Shown piece by piece: positions 1 to 8,850 of a stretch of DNA of 64,000 bases. Origin of the DNA: Spartinivicinus ruber (GTDB taxonomy: Bacteria; Pseudomonadota; Gammaproteobacteria; Pseudomonadales; Zooshikellaceae). Position 1 is the stretch's first letter. Each line of letters begins with the position of its first letter. A program made the translations under genes and the position numbers. The stretch is taken from assembly GCF_011009015.1 (NCBI RefSeq), contig NZ_CP048878.1, positions 3,254,354-3,318,353 of the forward strand. The letters run 5' to 3'. The notes below the pieces were generated by a model, which worked only from the letters and a program-made list of their open reading frames with translations, was not told the origin of the DNA and did no database searches.

Positions 1-200
1 ATTTATGGACACTTGGACTTCAAAAGGTAGAAGCTTCTATAGCTGCCATTTTTGGAAGTATTTTTCCGCTTTTCACAACAATACTCGCAGTTACGTTTTT
101 AGAAGAAACGCTAAGTATTTCAGATACTATAGCAATGGCCTTGATCATTAGTTCAATATTACTTGGCGCACAGTCTGCCACTAAAAACACTAAAGTATAG
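1..200 (+). CDS. EamA/DMT-family transporter, C-terminal fragment (cut by window edge)
   Basis: Frame 3 is open from the left edge to a TAG ending at 200, encoding about 65 residues. It holds two hydrophobic helices separated by a short polar turn with the sequence FLEETLS, the usual end of the second EamA repeat where a conserved acidic turn follows the penultimate helix. The family consists of 10-TM inner-membrane exporters of metabolites, and the substrate cannot be inferred. It lies directly upstream of uraH on the same strand. The open frame on the opposite strand (20-244) is its shadow. Confidence rests on hydrophobicity and the motif alone, because the N-terminal part is outside the window. 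Confidence 0.7.
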   Translation, partial: LWTLGLQKVEASIAAIFGSIFPLFTTILAVTFLEETLSISDTIAMALIISSILLGAQSATKNTKV

Positions 201-295
201 TCATTTTCTAATAACTGATCAAATAAAAAATAAGTAACACACAAGAATATTATTTTTCAAAAAGACTTACTAACCGTTGTGATGGAGAAATTTTT

Positions 296-637
296 ATGAG
301 TCAGATAACCACCCATGTATTGAACACTACTCTTGGCCAACCAGCCTTTAATGTATCCATCAGTTTAAGTTGGCAAACAGGTGATGGCTGGGAAATGTTA
401 GCACAGGGAAAAACCAATCATGATGGCCGTATTCAAGACTTATTAGACCCCGATCAAGTCTTAGCTGAAGGAACTTACAGAATGCACTTTGATACTCAAA
501 GTTATTTTGAACAACAGGGAATTACTGCCTTTTATCCTTACGTAGACATTGTGTTTTGTATTAGAGGGAATGGAGAACATTATCATATTCCCTTACTACT
601 AACTGCCCATAGCTATACCACTTACCGTGGTAGTTAA
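296..637 (+). CDS. uraH: 5-hydroxyisourate hydrolase (HIUase)
   Basis: This transthyretin-related enzyme hydrolyses 5-hydroxyisourate to OHCU, the second step of urate oxidation. The 113 residues are the normal family length. The N-terminal ITTHVLNT motif supplies catalytic H7, R45 lies in DGRIQDLL, H97 lies in HYHIPLLL, and the protein ends in the diagnostic YRGS tetrapeptide. A GGAG Shine-Dalgarno sequence precedes ATG 296. There is no signal peptide, so it should be cytoplasmic. puuD follows 78 bp downstream on the same strand and makes its substrate, so the pair forms a urate-degradation unit. No OHCU decarboxylase (uraD) or allantoinase gene is in the window. Confidence 0.96.
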   Translation: MSQITTHVLNTTLGQPAFNVSISLSWQTGDGWEMLAQGKTNHDGRIQDLLDPDQVLAEGTYRMHFDTQSYFEQQGITAFYPYVDIVFCIRGNGEHYHIPLLLTAHSYTTYRGS

Positions 638-715
638 TACACAACGTTAGCCGCTTATTTTGATTAAAGTGGCTGAAAATATAAAGTATAAAAGTGAACT
701 AGTGATAACAAAATA

Positions 716-1960
716 ATGGAAACATATATAACTGAATGGCTTAATTTATTGCTGCGATTTTTACACGTCATTACTGGTATTGCCTGGATAGGTGCCTCTT
801 TTTATTTTATTTGGCTAGATAATCACTTGGAAAAACCGCCTCAATGGAAAGCTGATCAAGGGATTAAAGGTGATTTGTGGGCCATTCATGGTGGCGGTTT
901 TTATGAAGTGGCTAAATATCAGCTGGCACCTCCCCAAATACCGTCCACCCTACACTGGTTTAAGTGGGAAGCTTACTCCACCTGGATCACAGGCTTCTTT
1001 TTATTGACACTGATGTATTACGTCGGGGCGGAAGTTTATTTGATTGATAAACGAGTCGCCGACTTAAATCAGTGGCAAGCCATTAGTATTGGCTTAACGG
1101 TAATCTTTGGTGGCTGGTTGTGTTATGACGTATTATGTAATACCAAACTAGCAAAGCATGGTGCAATTTTAGGTATTATATTACTCACCTTAGCCACTGC
1201 CATTGCTTACTTGTTAACCCATATCTTCAGTGCCCGCGGGGCTTATATCCATATGGGAGCAGTTATTGGCACAATCATGGTGGGGAATGTGTTCCGTGTT
1301 ATTATTCCCTCGCAAAAAGCCCTAGTTGACGCAGTGAAAGTAGGTGGAAGGCCTGACCCCAAATTGGCGACTAACGCTAAATTACGTTCAACTCATAATA
1401 CCTACACTACCCTACCACTGATTTTTATTATGATCAGTAATCACTATCCAATGACTTATAATCATTCATTTAACTGGGCTGTTTTAATTGCTATTATTAT
1501 CATTACTGCATTGGGCAGACAGTATTTCGTATTACGTCATACGGGTATTCACAAGCCCAGTATTCTGGTTGGCGCTGGAGCTGCCACGGTAGTACTTGCC
1601 TTAGCTATTATCCCTTCCCACCTTATTTATTCTCAATCAACAAGTGCTATCGAGCAAACAAACATAGTAGAAAATCAAACGGCAGAGACAGATAAATCTG
1701 TTGATATCACTCATGTTGAGGAAGTAATAAAAAATCGATGCAGCAGCTGCCATTCACACAACCCAACGGATGATGTATTTCAAGTGGCACCAGCTGGGGT
1801 GCTACTTGATAATATTTTGGTGATGCAACAATGGGCACCTCGCATTAAAGCCAGAGCAATTGACTCTGAAGATATGCCCTTGATGAATAAAACAGGGATG
1901 ACAAAATCAGAAAGGGAATTAATTTCCCGATGGATTGAGCTAGGCTCACCTAACAGTTAA
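716..1960 (+). CDS. puuD: Urate hydroxylase PuuD, membrane-bound with C-terminal cytochrome c domain
   Basis: PuuD oxidises urate to 5-hydroxyisourate at the inner membrane. The 414 residues begin with the family's helix containing HVITGIAWIGASFYF, followed by about eight membrane helices (urate oxidase N-terminal/DUF989 domain). A linker leads to a periplasmic cytochrome c domain with the haem motif CSSCH at about 342-346 and a late Met as possible axial ligand. Length and order match intact PuuD proteins. It follows uraH, whose product uses the 5-hydroxyisourate. It ends 8 bp from the convergent stop of an EamA transporter gene. This is the intact copy; a degraded relative lies at 2917-4108 on the other strand. 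Confidence 0.93.
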   Translation: METYITEWLNLLLRFLHVITGIAWIGASFYFIWLDNHLEKPPQWKADQGIKGDLWAIHGGGFYEVAKYQLAPPQIPSTLHWFKWEAYSTWITGFFLLTLMYYVGAEVYLIDKRVADLNQWQAISIGLTVIFGGWLCYDVLCNTKLAKHGAILGIILLTLATAIAYLLTHIFSARGAYIHMGAVIGTIMVGNVFRVIIPSQKALVDAVKVGGRPDPKLATNAKLRSTHNTYTTLPLIFIMISNHYPMTYNHSFNWAVLIAIIIITALGRQYFVLRHTGIHKPSILVGAGAATVVLALAIIPSHLIYSQSTSAIEQTNIVENQTAETDKSVDITHVEEVIKNRCSSCHSHNPTDDVFQVAPAGVLLDNILVMQQWAPRIKARAIDSEDMPLMNKTGMTKSERELISRWIELGSPNS

Positions 1961-1968
1961 TGAAATGA

Positions 1969-2898
1969 CTAGCTTTTTTGCAAACTAACTACACTATCAG
2001 CAGTTGTCTGGCTAGAGCGAATGGTTTTAGCCAGTACAACACCTCCTATTGTAATCATTAATGAGCCTATAACTGCAACTGGTTCTGGAATTTCCCCAAA
2101 TATCAAAAAACCAATCCCCCCAGCAAAAACTATTCCACAGTAATTTACTGGCGCCACCAGTGATGCTTCAGCACATCGATAGGCTTGCACCGTACAATGT
2201 TGTGCAGCAATTGCGATCGGTCCAAGCAACATAAGTCCAATTTGCTCAATCACAGTAACAGATTGCCAACTTGCTACTCCAGGAAAAGCAAAAATAACAA
2301 TACCTAGTCCATTAATATAAAACAGCATGGTTAAAGGAGATTCTTGGCTAGCCAACAACTTGATGAAAATCATTTCTGCTGCAACAAGACATGCTCCAAG
2401 TAAAGCCATGCCTACTGACAAATTAATAAAGAAAATACTAGATGTATATTTTTGCTGACCATGGACAATTAGGAAAGCCCCTAATGCACAGCAGGCAATA
2501 GCAACCCAACGAATAGGTGAAACCGTTTCACCTAATAGTAATACAGCAAAGAGCACAATAAACATATTTTGAGTGAGACTAATTGCAGTTACATCAGCTA
2601 ATGGTATATTCATTGCCGCAAATAACAGACATGTGATACCACCTATACCTGATACTGCACGTGCCATATGTAAGAAAAGACAGGATGTAGTGAGTGTTTC
2701 TCGAAAACTTAATCTTTTATTCAATGTTATCATCGCAAAGAGAATTACAAAACCACTCAAATAACGCATAAAAACAATTTGAAAAACAGGTATATCAGTT
2801 CTTGTCAGCTTTCCAGATGCCAGGACAAGTGATGCCAGGAATGCTGCTACCAACATCCAACCAACTCCCACCAGCTCCTTTTTATACCACCAATACAT
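1969..2898 (-). CDS. EamA/DMT-family inner-membrane transporter
   Basis: The 309-residue protein has about ten hydrophobic helices in two EamA repeats. The first repeat includes the typical FMRYLSGFVIL segment and the LGETVSPIRWVAI turn; the second ends with FGEIPEPVAVIGSLMITIGG. Family members export amino acids, purine-related metabolites or drugs. Substrate cannot be read from sequence. It starts 18 bp after the broken puuD-like gene on the same strand, so the two were probably co-transcribed. A second EamA gene fragment sits upstream of uraH/puuD, so both puuD copies have an EamA neighbour. A purine-metabolite role is suggested by context only. Confidence 0.85.
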   Translation of the reverse strand: MYWWYKKELVGVGWMLVAAFLASLVLASGKLTRTDIPVFQIVFMRYLSGFVILFAMITLNKRLSFRETLTTSCLFLHMARAVSGIGGITCLLFAAMNIPLADVTAISLTQNMFIVLFAVLLLGETVSPIRWVAIACCALGAFLIVHGQQKYTSSIFFINLSVGMALLGACLVAAEMIFIKLLASQESPLTMLFYINGLGIVIFAFPGVASWQSVTVIEQIGLMLLGPIAIAAQHCTVQAYRCAEASLVAPVNYCGIVFAGGIGFLIFGEIPEPVAVIGSLMITIGGVVLAKTIRSSQTTADSVVSLQKS

Positions 2899-2916
2899 TG
2901 GGAACCAAGCTTCCTG

Positions 2917-4108
2917 TTATTTACTCGCTACAGCAGTCATATTATCTGCACTGACCATCATCCACTGGCCAAGTAATGCCCTCTCTTCATGGGATATTCC
3001 TGTAATATTTCCAGGTGGCATCGCTCTGGATAAAACAACAACCTTATTAATTGCTGGAGCCCAGTGCTGCATATCAGTCATTGTTTCCAACATAACTCCT
3101 CCAGGAGCTCGATGTATACCAGGCCATGATGGTGTTCGAGCATGACACATGCTACATCGATTCTGAACAATAGTTTTTGCTTCAGCATTAATTGATTTTA
3201 AAAAACCCATTGTTCCCCAAGCAGGTTTTGGTTTATTCATGTCAAAAACACTTAGCGTCACAATAGTTATCGCTATTGTAGCTGTCATCCCCCATGGCCA
3301 AATAAGCAACTTCCCTGTCTCATGAAAAGTATCAAAATGGAATAGTCAGCCACGAATAAGTACCTGAGTGGGCAAGTGGAAAATGCACTGCTAACATCAA
3401 AAAAACCACAGCAAGCACTAAGTAGTTATTATGTCTTGCCCTCATCAAAAACCATTGCAAACGCTCAGGTGACGGCTGCCAACCTTCAGGTTGTGCAATC
3501 AATTTACGAAGTTCAGGCAGTATATTCACAAAAAAGTACGCCGTGACAAACATTCCAAGCGTCGCCCCCATTTGCATGAATACACCACGACCAGAAAAAA
3601 CTTGACTGTAAATAAAACTAAGTCCAGAGAGAAAGACAAAGCTTGTAATCAATATTGCAGTCTCATTATGTTTAAGAGGCAGCCGATAAAGCCCTTCATG
3701 AACAGCCAATGCCACAAAAATACCTAAAATTGATACAGCTACAGCCTGCTCAGCAGACATGATAAATCCATCAATATTAATAAGATAAAGTTCAGCTTGA
3801 GTATAATAGATGAGTGATAATAGAATAAATCCACTTACAACTGTCGTAATATTTGGCCACTTATACCATACCAACAAATTATTTGGAGGCATGTCAGTTT
3901 GACGAGATAGATACTTAACCGTTCTATAGATACCAAAACCACGGATTGCCCATGCTTCACCAACGGCATTCGGCTGTGTTGCGTCTTGCCTCTGCATTGC
4001 GCGGTCAAGTTCACGGGTATGAAAGAAAAATCCTAACCATACAATGGCAGCAACAGTATGCAACCAACGTGTTGCATAAGTAGCCCACTCCCATAACACT
4101 ACATCCAT
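2917..4108 (-). pseudogene. PuuD-like urate hydroxylase, broken into two frames
   Basis: Codons from 4108 to 3332 encode 258 residues of the PuuD membrane domain (WAIRGFGIY, YKWPN and ARHNN segments), ending abruptly after YSWLTIPF. In a second frame, the sequence resumes with HETGKLLIWPWG, matching the next part of PuuD, and runs to 2917 through a cytochrome c domain with CSMCH. Compared with puuD at 716-1960, roughly one helix (about 13-16 residues) is missing at the junction near 3310-3333 and the frame is shifted, so this is a deletion and not a single-base slip. The downstream part has only a TTG start at 3309. Two separate short proteins cannot be excluded but loss of function is more likely. 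EamA follows in the same direction. Confidence 0.75.
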
Positions 4109-4154
4109 GTAATTTCCCTTATTATTTCATAAGTAAAGACTACATTCTCTAAAC

Positions 4155-4300
4155 TATACTCGATTACTAATGGCTCTTAGGTGTGCCCATTGAGTGAGAC
4201 CCCATGGCCTATAAATAATAGGTGATTGGGATAACAGTTAAATGTTCCATGCTTTAACTGAATTCTCACCATTCTATGGTAATCAGGAATAAAGAGTACA
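4155..4300. repeat. Dispersed structured repeat, degenerate copy C
   Basis: This region between rsgA and the puuD-like pseudogene starts with TATACTC and ends near AGAGTAC. It shares with the copy at 29113-29289 the segment ACAGTTAAATG-TCCATGC-TTAACTG and a following CCAT/ATGG hairpin. It also folds the central hairpin typical of the family, CCCA (4201-4204) with TGGG (4227-4230) and CCTAT (4208-4212) with ATAGG (4218-4222). It is the most diverged of the three copies, and the terminal inverted repeats are poorly kept. The flanking 4109-4154 and 4301-4484 show no gene. Confidence 0.5.
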
Positions 4301-4484
4301 TGATTTATTTTAAGTATAAGAAGCACAATAACCATTATATTATTAGCTAATAACTATATAACGGCAGCTGTATTATTAATTATTAAGCAATTCGGTTGAT
4401 ACTTTTATTTCCACCTAAATTCACAAAAAATTTGGCTGACAGTCATCTTGCCAACCAAAAATATACGGCAGTTAATACCTTATT

Positions 4485-5582
4485 TTAAGACAACTTCACT
4501 TTCCTGTTTTTAAATTGCAATTTTTCTGTTTGGCTGGATTTCACCATTTTTGCAAACGCTTTAAAATGCTCTCTTTGTGCAGCCGCTCCTTTAGCTTGTC
4601 TTAAATGATGGGCTTCTTCTCTTTTTAGCTTTAAATACTGCTGCCAGCGATTAACCGATAACTCATCAGCATCCAGTGCCGCCTGTATTTTACAACCTGG
4701 CTCAGCATCATGTTGGCAATTTCTGAAACGACACTGATTGGACAGTTTTACAATATCGTCAAAAACTTCTTCTAGCTGTCCTTCTTCTAACCAGAGTTGA
4801 ATTTCCCTCATCCCAGGCGTATCAATAATATTGATACCTGTTTCAGTATGAAGTAGATAGCGACTCGTTGTCGTATGATGTCCTTTGTCGTCATTTTCAC
4901 GAATGCCCCCAGTGTCCAACATAGGCTGTCCTAATAGGCTATTAATCAGCGTCGATTTGCCTACACCAGAAGAACCTACTAACACGAGCGTGTCACCTGG
5001 ATTAAGCCAAGGACTTAGTTTACTGCTAACCTCTTGAGTATCAAGCCCATTAATTGCCACAGCATTTAGCTTGAGTTTTTGGCCAATTTCAGCCACAGAC
5101 TCTTCAGCATTTTCCACTAAATCTGCCTTAGTTAATACCACAACTGGCTCCAACCCAGCATCATGAGCAACCATGATATAACGTTGCAAACGCTGTAGGT
5201 TATAGTCTTGATTGAGTGAGGTCACCAATAACATTGTATCTACATTGGCTGCGAGTAGTTGTTCTCTGGTTTGTTGTCCAGCGGCTTGTCGACGCAGTAA
5301 ACTACTTCTGTCCAATAACCGTACCAACCAAAGACAATCCCCTTTCGCTTCTGCCAATACCCAATCGCCAACCGCTAGCCAACTACTCATTGGACAATCA
5401 AGCTTCCCTACTCGCAATAACTGCTTACCCTGCTCTGTTTCAACCCAAATACAATCACGCTGAATATTACAAACTCGCGCAGGAGTACAACTGTCCCACT
5501 CTGAAAGCAACAACTGTTGCATAAAAAAAGCTTTCCAACCAAAACGGCGCAATCTGTCTAGTTGCACAACAATTTCTCCCAA
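4485..5582 (-). CDS. rsgA: Ribosome small subunit-dependent GTPase A
   Basis: RsgA is a circularly permuted GTPase that assists late 30S subunit maturation. The 365-residue protein has an N-terminal OB fold. The G4 motif TKAD (about 149-152) comes before the P-loop GSSGVGKSTL (about 203-212), which is the permuted order. This is followed by IIDTPGMRE (G3) and the C-terminal zinc knuckle CRFRNCQHDAEPGC (about 282-297). The C-terminus is basic. Length is normal. No co-oriented partner lies close by; the usual neighbours (orn, psd) are not in the window. Confidence 0.95.
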   Translation of the reverse strand: MGEIVVQLDRLRRFGWKAFFMQQLLLSEWDSCTPARVCNIQRDCIWVETEQGKQLLRVGKLDCPMSSWLAVGDWVLAEAKGDCLWLVRLLDRSSLLRRQAAGQQTREQLLAANVDTMLLVTSLNQDYNLQRLQRYIMVAHDAGLEPVVVLTKADLVENAEESVAEIGQKLKLNAVAINGLDTQEVSSKLSPWLNPGDTLVLVGSSGVGKSTLINSLLGQPMLDTGGIRENDDKGHHTTTSRYLLHTETGINIIDTPGMREIQLWLEEGQLEEVFDDIVKLSNQCRFRNCQHDAEPGCKIQAALDADELSVNRWQQYLKLKREEAHHLRQAKGAAAQREHFKAFAKMVKSSQTEKLQFKNRKVKLS

Positions 5583-5718
5583 TAGCCGAAGCTGTTACAA
5601 ACTTAAGTCATAAAAAACATTTACACAAAACCGTTTATAAAGCGGGAATGGGAAAGGTTCACCAGAGAGGTTAATCCATTACAGAAGATATGAATTATAA
5701 GTAAGAAGGGAGTAGTTC

Positions 5719-5889
5719 TTGATTACAATAACTTTACTTGAAGCTTCTTACTCATCGTTCATCCATCTGATGACTTTCCCTGCTAATACAATATCACTCA
5801 TATTCATACTTAGTTTCCTCCTATGGCTTGTGGTCTGTCTACTATTACTATGTAGTGTGCAACTGTTTGGTGTGCCTGTAAAGTACTAA
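5719..5889 (+). CDS. Candidate small hydrophobic protein, 56 residues
   Basis: A short frame starts at TTG 5719, with an AAGGGAG sequence 6 nt before it, and ends at TAA 5889. An ATG alternative lies 17 codons further in. The second half is a strong single transmembrane stretch rich in Leu, Val and Cys, followed by a short tail. It fills most of the 388-bp gap between rsgA and the binding-protein gene. The family is unknown. The Shine-Dalgarno match and hydrophobic pattern are the only support, and it may be chance. Confidence 0.3.
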   Translation: MITITLLEASYSSFIHLMTFPANTISLIFILSFLLWLVVCLLLLCSVQLFGVPVKY

Positions 5890-5970
5890 TCCCAAAAATT
5901 ATTCACGTAACCTTGTTAACACCTTCCAACCATGAATCATTTTCAGGTCTGAACATTTGCAATGGGTACA

Positions 5971-6699
5971 CTAGTTGATTAACTGTATTTGATTGTTCCT
6001 AAGTAAGCTGTCGTATGCCTCTTGCAACTGGATAATGATTTCATCGGATGTTGCTAAACTCGCAGCGACATAATAAGGTGTAGTAAATAATGGCATGACA
6101 GCCATGACGTTGGAAGGATCAAATCCAGCATTTTTAAACTCTAATACAAATGATATGTTATTAAAGGCAAGTAAATCCACATGGCCTTGATGGAGCATAT
6201 TAATAGCACTCTTTAAAGTAGGTGGACTCTCTATTCTTGAAAATCCATTATTTTTCAACCAAACATAATCCATTGAATTAAAGTTAGTGGCTATAGAGTA
6301 TTGCTTTGCCTGCTCAAGGTTCGTAGGCGCAACTTGGTAGTTTTCTGTCAGCCGATATAAATAAGTAGTGCCTCCTTTACCCAGAGGTCGTACCCACTTA
6401 AATAGTTTTTCACGGGAAGGAATTCTCACAATCGTATAAATAATACAGTTGGGTCGAGTCTGTGCTAACTGGTATGCTCTCGCCCAAGGTAATATTTGTA
6501 TGGTATAACTGAGTTTTGCCTGTTTTAACACAGCTTTCATTATCTTAGTAGAAACGCCTTTTAACTCGCCATTTTCCATATAATTAAACGGACGCCAGTT
6601 TTCAGTAACCACCAGTAGACTTTCAGAAAAAGCAAGTCGCCCAAACAATACCGCCATGAATAACAAAAATAGTGGTCTTAATAAAACTAACATAGTCAC
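5971..6699 (-). CDS. Periplasmic substrate-binding protein (SBP_bac_3 type), orphan
   Basis: The 242-residue protein has an N-terminal signal peptide (residues 1-25, ending near AFSES) and then a bacterial extracellular solute-binding family 3 fold. This includes the ENWRPFNYMENGELKGVSTKIM opening, the PWARAYQLAQ segment and a later PPTLKSAINMLHQGHVDLLAF stretch. In ABC systems such proteins bind amino acids or other small solutes, but no permease or ATPase gene is adjacent. Orphan members often act as sensory or scavenging periplasmic proteins. A second member starts 34 bp upstream on the same strand, so they may form a pair. Ligand unknown. Confidence 0.8.
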   Translation of the reverse strand: MTMLVLLRPLFLLFMAVLFGRLAFSESLLVVTENWRPFNYMENGELKGVSTKIMKAVLKQAKLSYTIQILPWARAYQLAQTRPNCIIYTIVRIPSREKLFKWVRPLGKGGTTYLYRLTENYQVAPTNLEQAKQYSIATNFNSMDYVWLKNNGFSRIESPPTLKSAINMLHQGHVDLLAFNNISFVLEFKNAGFDPSNVMAVMPLFTTPYYVAASLATSDEIIIQLQEAYDSLLRNNQIQLIN

Positions 6700-6733
6700 T
6701 TTAACAGTACTCTTTTCCTAAATAACAGCCAGT

Positions 6734-7522
6734 TCACTGCAGGTTTTTCAAGTATCTTTTAGCAATTTTTTCATAATCACCATTTTTATGCGTTTGATAA
6801 ATTTCATTCCAAATTTTTTCTACAAGTTGGGTGTTTTCCTGATAAAAGTGGTGTGAGAATATAATGTAATAATCTTTTACTGAAATTGGAGGCTGCACTT
6901 TAACCACTTGGGAAAAACGATCAGATCTAACGGAAAGCATAAAGTCGGCTATATTTTCCAAATCAACTACGCCAACTAATCGACCACCAACAAGTTTTCT
7001 AAAATTCATCTCCGCATTATAAGCCTCATCAACTACGAGCCCCATTGTTCGTAACTGATCAACAATTGAGTATTTATAAGTAGCTCCTATCACTCCATCC
7101 AGATTTTGAAACTGCTTACCATCCCAGGTTAAGTCACTTCCCTTGAGTTTATACAATACATATGCTTTACGATGGACTTTTTTAAAACTATCAGGCTGCC
7201 CATCTTTCATTGGAAATACGCCTAACTTCAACCGCTCTGGTTTAAAGCTGGCATGAAAAACAGCATCGACTTGATTCTTTCCCAACATTGATAAGCAGCG
7301 TGACCAAGGATAACGTCGATACTCAATTTTATATTTCAATCGCAAGGCAATCAGGTTCAATAAATCCGGCGTAATCCCTGGGGAGTGACTAGGAGTAAAA
7401 CCCTCTCCCAAATAATGAGGTGGGCCTGGTCTATCTTCATAAGCAATCACAACCAGAGGGTTTGCCCCTACTTTTGAAAATAACCAAAAACTGAATAAAA
7501 GTACTACAAACTTATAACACAT
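6734..7522 (-). CDS. Periplasmic substrate-binding protein (SBP_bac_3 type), orphan
   Basis: The 262-residue protein has a signal peptide of about 20 residues. It is followed by a family 3 solute-binding fold with the VIAYEDRPGPPHYLGEG start and the SPGITPDLLNLIALRLKYKIEYRRYPWSRCLSMLGKNQVDAVFHASF block, which is the N-terminal lobe and ligand-proximal Trp/Arg segment. The protein is diverged from the downstream gene (5971-6699) but of the same class, and the 34-bp gap suggests co-transcription. There is no transporter gene nearby. The TsdA-like cytochrome gene ends 86 bp upstream on the same strand. Confidence 0.8.
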   Translation of the reverse strand: MCYKFVVLLFSFWLFSKVGANPLVVIAYEDRPGPPHYLGEGFTPSHSPGITPDLLNLIALRLKYKIEYRRYPWSRCLSMLGKNQVDAVFHASFKPERLKLGVFPMKDGQPDSFKKVHRKAYVLYKLKGSDLTWDGKQFQNLDGVIGATYKYSIVDQLRTMGLVVDEAYNAEMNFRKLVGGRLVGVVDLENIADFMLSVRSDRFSQVVKVQPPISVKDYYIIFSHHFYQENTQLVEKIWNEIYQTHKNGDYEKIAKRYLKNLQ

Positions 7523-7607
7523 TAGACCATTGAGGTCCTGCCTTAACTATTACCTTTTATCCATCTAGAGCAACCTAACTGATATAGCAAGTTATTTACG
7601 CTTTAGC

Positions 7608-8663
7608 CTATTTTTTCTCCTGTAGCCTACTGGTTCTAAAAGGGCCATATTTTGCTTGCTCTAACTTGGTTGCATCATCAATAAAATAGCTTGGTACAGG
7701 ATAATCTATAGGCCTAAAACGAGGGTTAGGAAAATCTTTATCACGATCAGCCCGTTCAGGCCTTTTTAATGAGTTAATATAACCTGCCACATCATACGCT
7801 TGATCGATTGATAAAACCGTTGCGTTAGCAGTTGCACCAAATGGCATATTGGCATAAATAAATCGAGTGGCCTTAATCACACGACTCATTCCTGCTCCAT
7901 TATTATAAGAATCTCGCCCTGCAATGGGTGGAAATAAGTAACCGCTATGACGGTTACTGGCTGCTTCTTTTACTCCCAGCCCACTCTCTCCATGACATTG
8001 AGCACATTGGCTTTTATATACCCTTTTACCGTTGTGTAAACTCACTTTTCTGTTGGGAATATCAATTACCGGCAGCCCCACCCCCACCATTGCCTGATTA
8101 GTAGCTGTACCTTCTGCTAACCAATTAAAATAAGCAAGCACAGCCTGCATTTCTAAAGAGTTTTCAGGCAAAGGTTTGCCATCTCCCATACTACGACTCA
8201 TGCAACCATTTACCCGATCAACAATAGTTCCCACCTTCATACTTCGGGCACGAAAATTAGGATAATCGTTCATTACATTAACAAAAGGAATCCCATAATA
8301 TTTCGTGCCTGGCAAACCTGATGGGCCTTTTAAATGGCAGTTTGAGCAACTTAAATTATTACCAGAAAAGCGTTTTTGTGGTTCGGAAACATTGGGACCA
8401 ATAGTATCCGCAGTATGGTCAAGTATCTGTATACCGTAACGAATTAGTTTAGCATTCTTATGGGTATCAATATTACTTGAATCATTCACCCGCCAAACTC
8501 CCATTGGCCTATTTTTAAACCGCTTTTTTAACTCTAATGCCTGACCAGTTGTGAGAGATTGTCCCGGTTGATATGGGCTTACATCTATTGCACTCACCCC
8601 TAGCGGAAAACCAGAAGCAAGGATCATGAACAAAACAGATTTAAAGCGAGTTTTGCAGGTCAT
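7608..8663 (-). CDS. Dihaem c-type cytochrome of the TsdA (thiosulfate dehydrogenase) type
   Basis: The 351-residue precursor has a Sec signal (about 1-25) and two haem-binding motifs, CSNCH near residue 104 and CAQCH near residue 218. Between and after them are TsdA-family signatures: the NGCMSRSMGDGKPLP segment before the second haem, then FPPIAGRDSYNNGAGM and the NMPFG loop carrying a possible Met ligand. TsdA enzymes interconvert thiosulfate and tetrathionate in the periplasm. The general family call is firm, while the exact substrate is inferred. No TsdB partner gene is adjacent. Two orphan binding proteins follow on the same strand. Confidence 0.8.
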   Translation of the reverse strand: MTCKTRFKSVLFMILASGFPLGVSAIDVSPYQPGQSLTTGQALELKKRFKNRPMGVWRVNDSSNIDTHKNAKLIRYGIQILDHTADTIGPNVSEPQKRFSGNNLSCSNCHLKGPSGLPGTKYYGIPFVNVMNDYPNFRARSMKVGTIVDRVNGCMSRSMGDGKPLPENSLEMQAVLAYFNWLAEGTATNQAMVGVGLPVIDIPNRKVSLHNGKRVYKSQCAQCHGESGLGVKEAASNRHSGYLFPPIAGRDSYNNGAGMSRVIKATRFIYANMPFGATANATVLSIDQAYDVAGYINSLKRPERADRDKDFPNPRFRPIDYPVPSYFIDDATKLEQAKYGPFRTSRLQEKK

Positions 8664-8850
8664 TTATCAGGTCCGTCTAAAAGCGACAACTGTATGACAA
8701 TGCAAGGTCAAGTTCATATCTGCTGACGACACTACCAAAGGATCAGCTTATACTTCAAAATACCAACTAAATGATGTATCCAATACGAATGGTTTTCAGG
8801 GGCTGCCATCAAGTGACGAAGCCCCATAAGCCTCTAAATAGTGGATTAAT

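Noticed and set aside
20-244. 74-codon minus-strand frame
   Set aside because: It is antisense to the end of the EamA gene, which has better transporter character.
648-676. Hairpin AGCCGCTT/AAGTGGCT between uraH and puuD
   Set aside because: It has a short stem with a mismatch and no T-run; not enough to call a terminator or riboswitch.
5212-5524. Two plus-strand frames opposite rsgA
   Set aside because: They are shadows of a well-recognised gene with all GTPase motifs.
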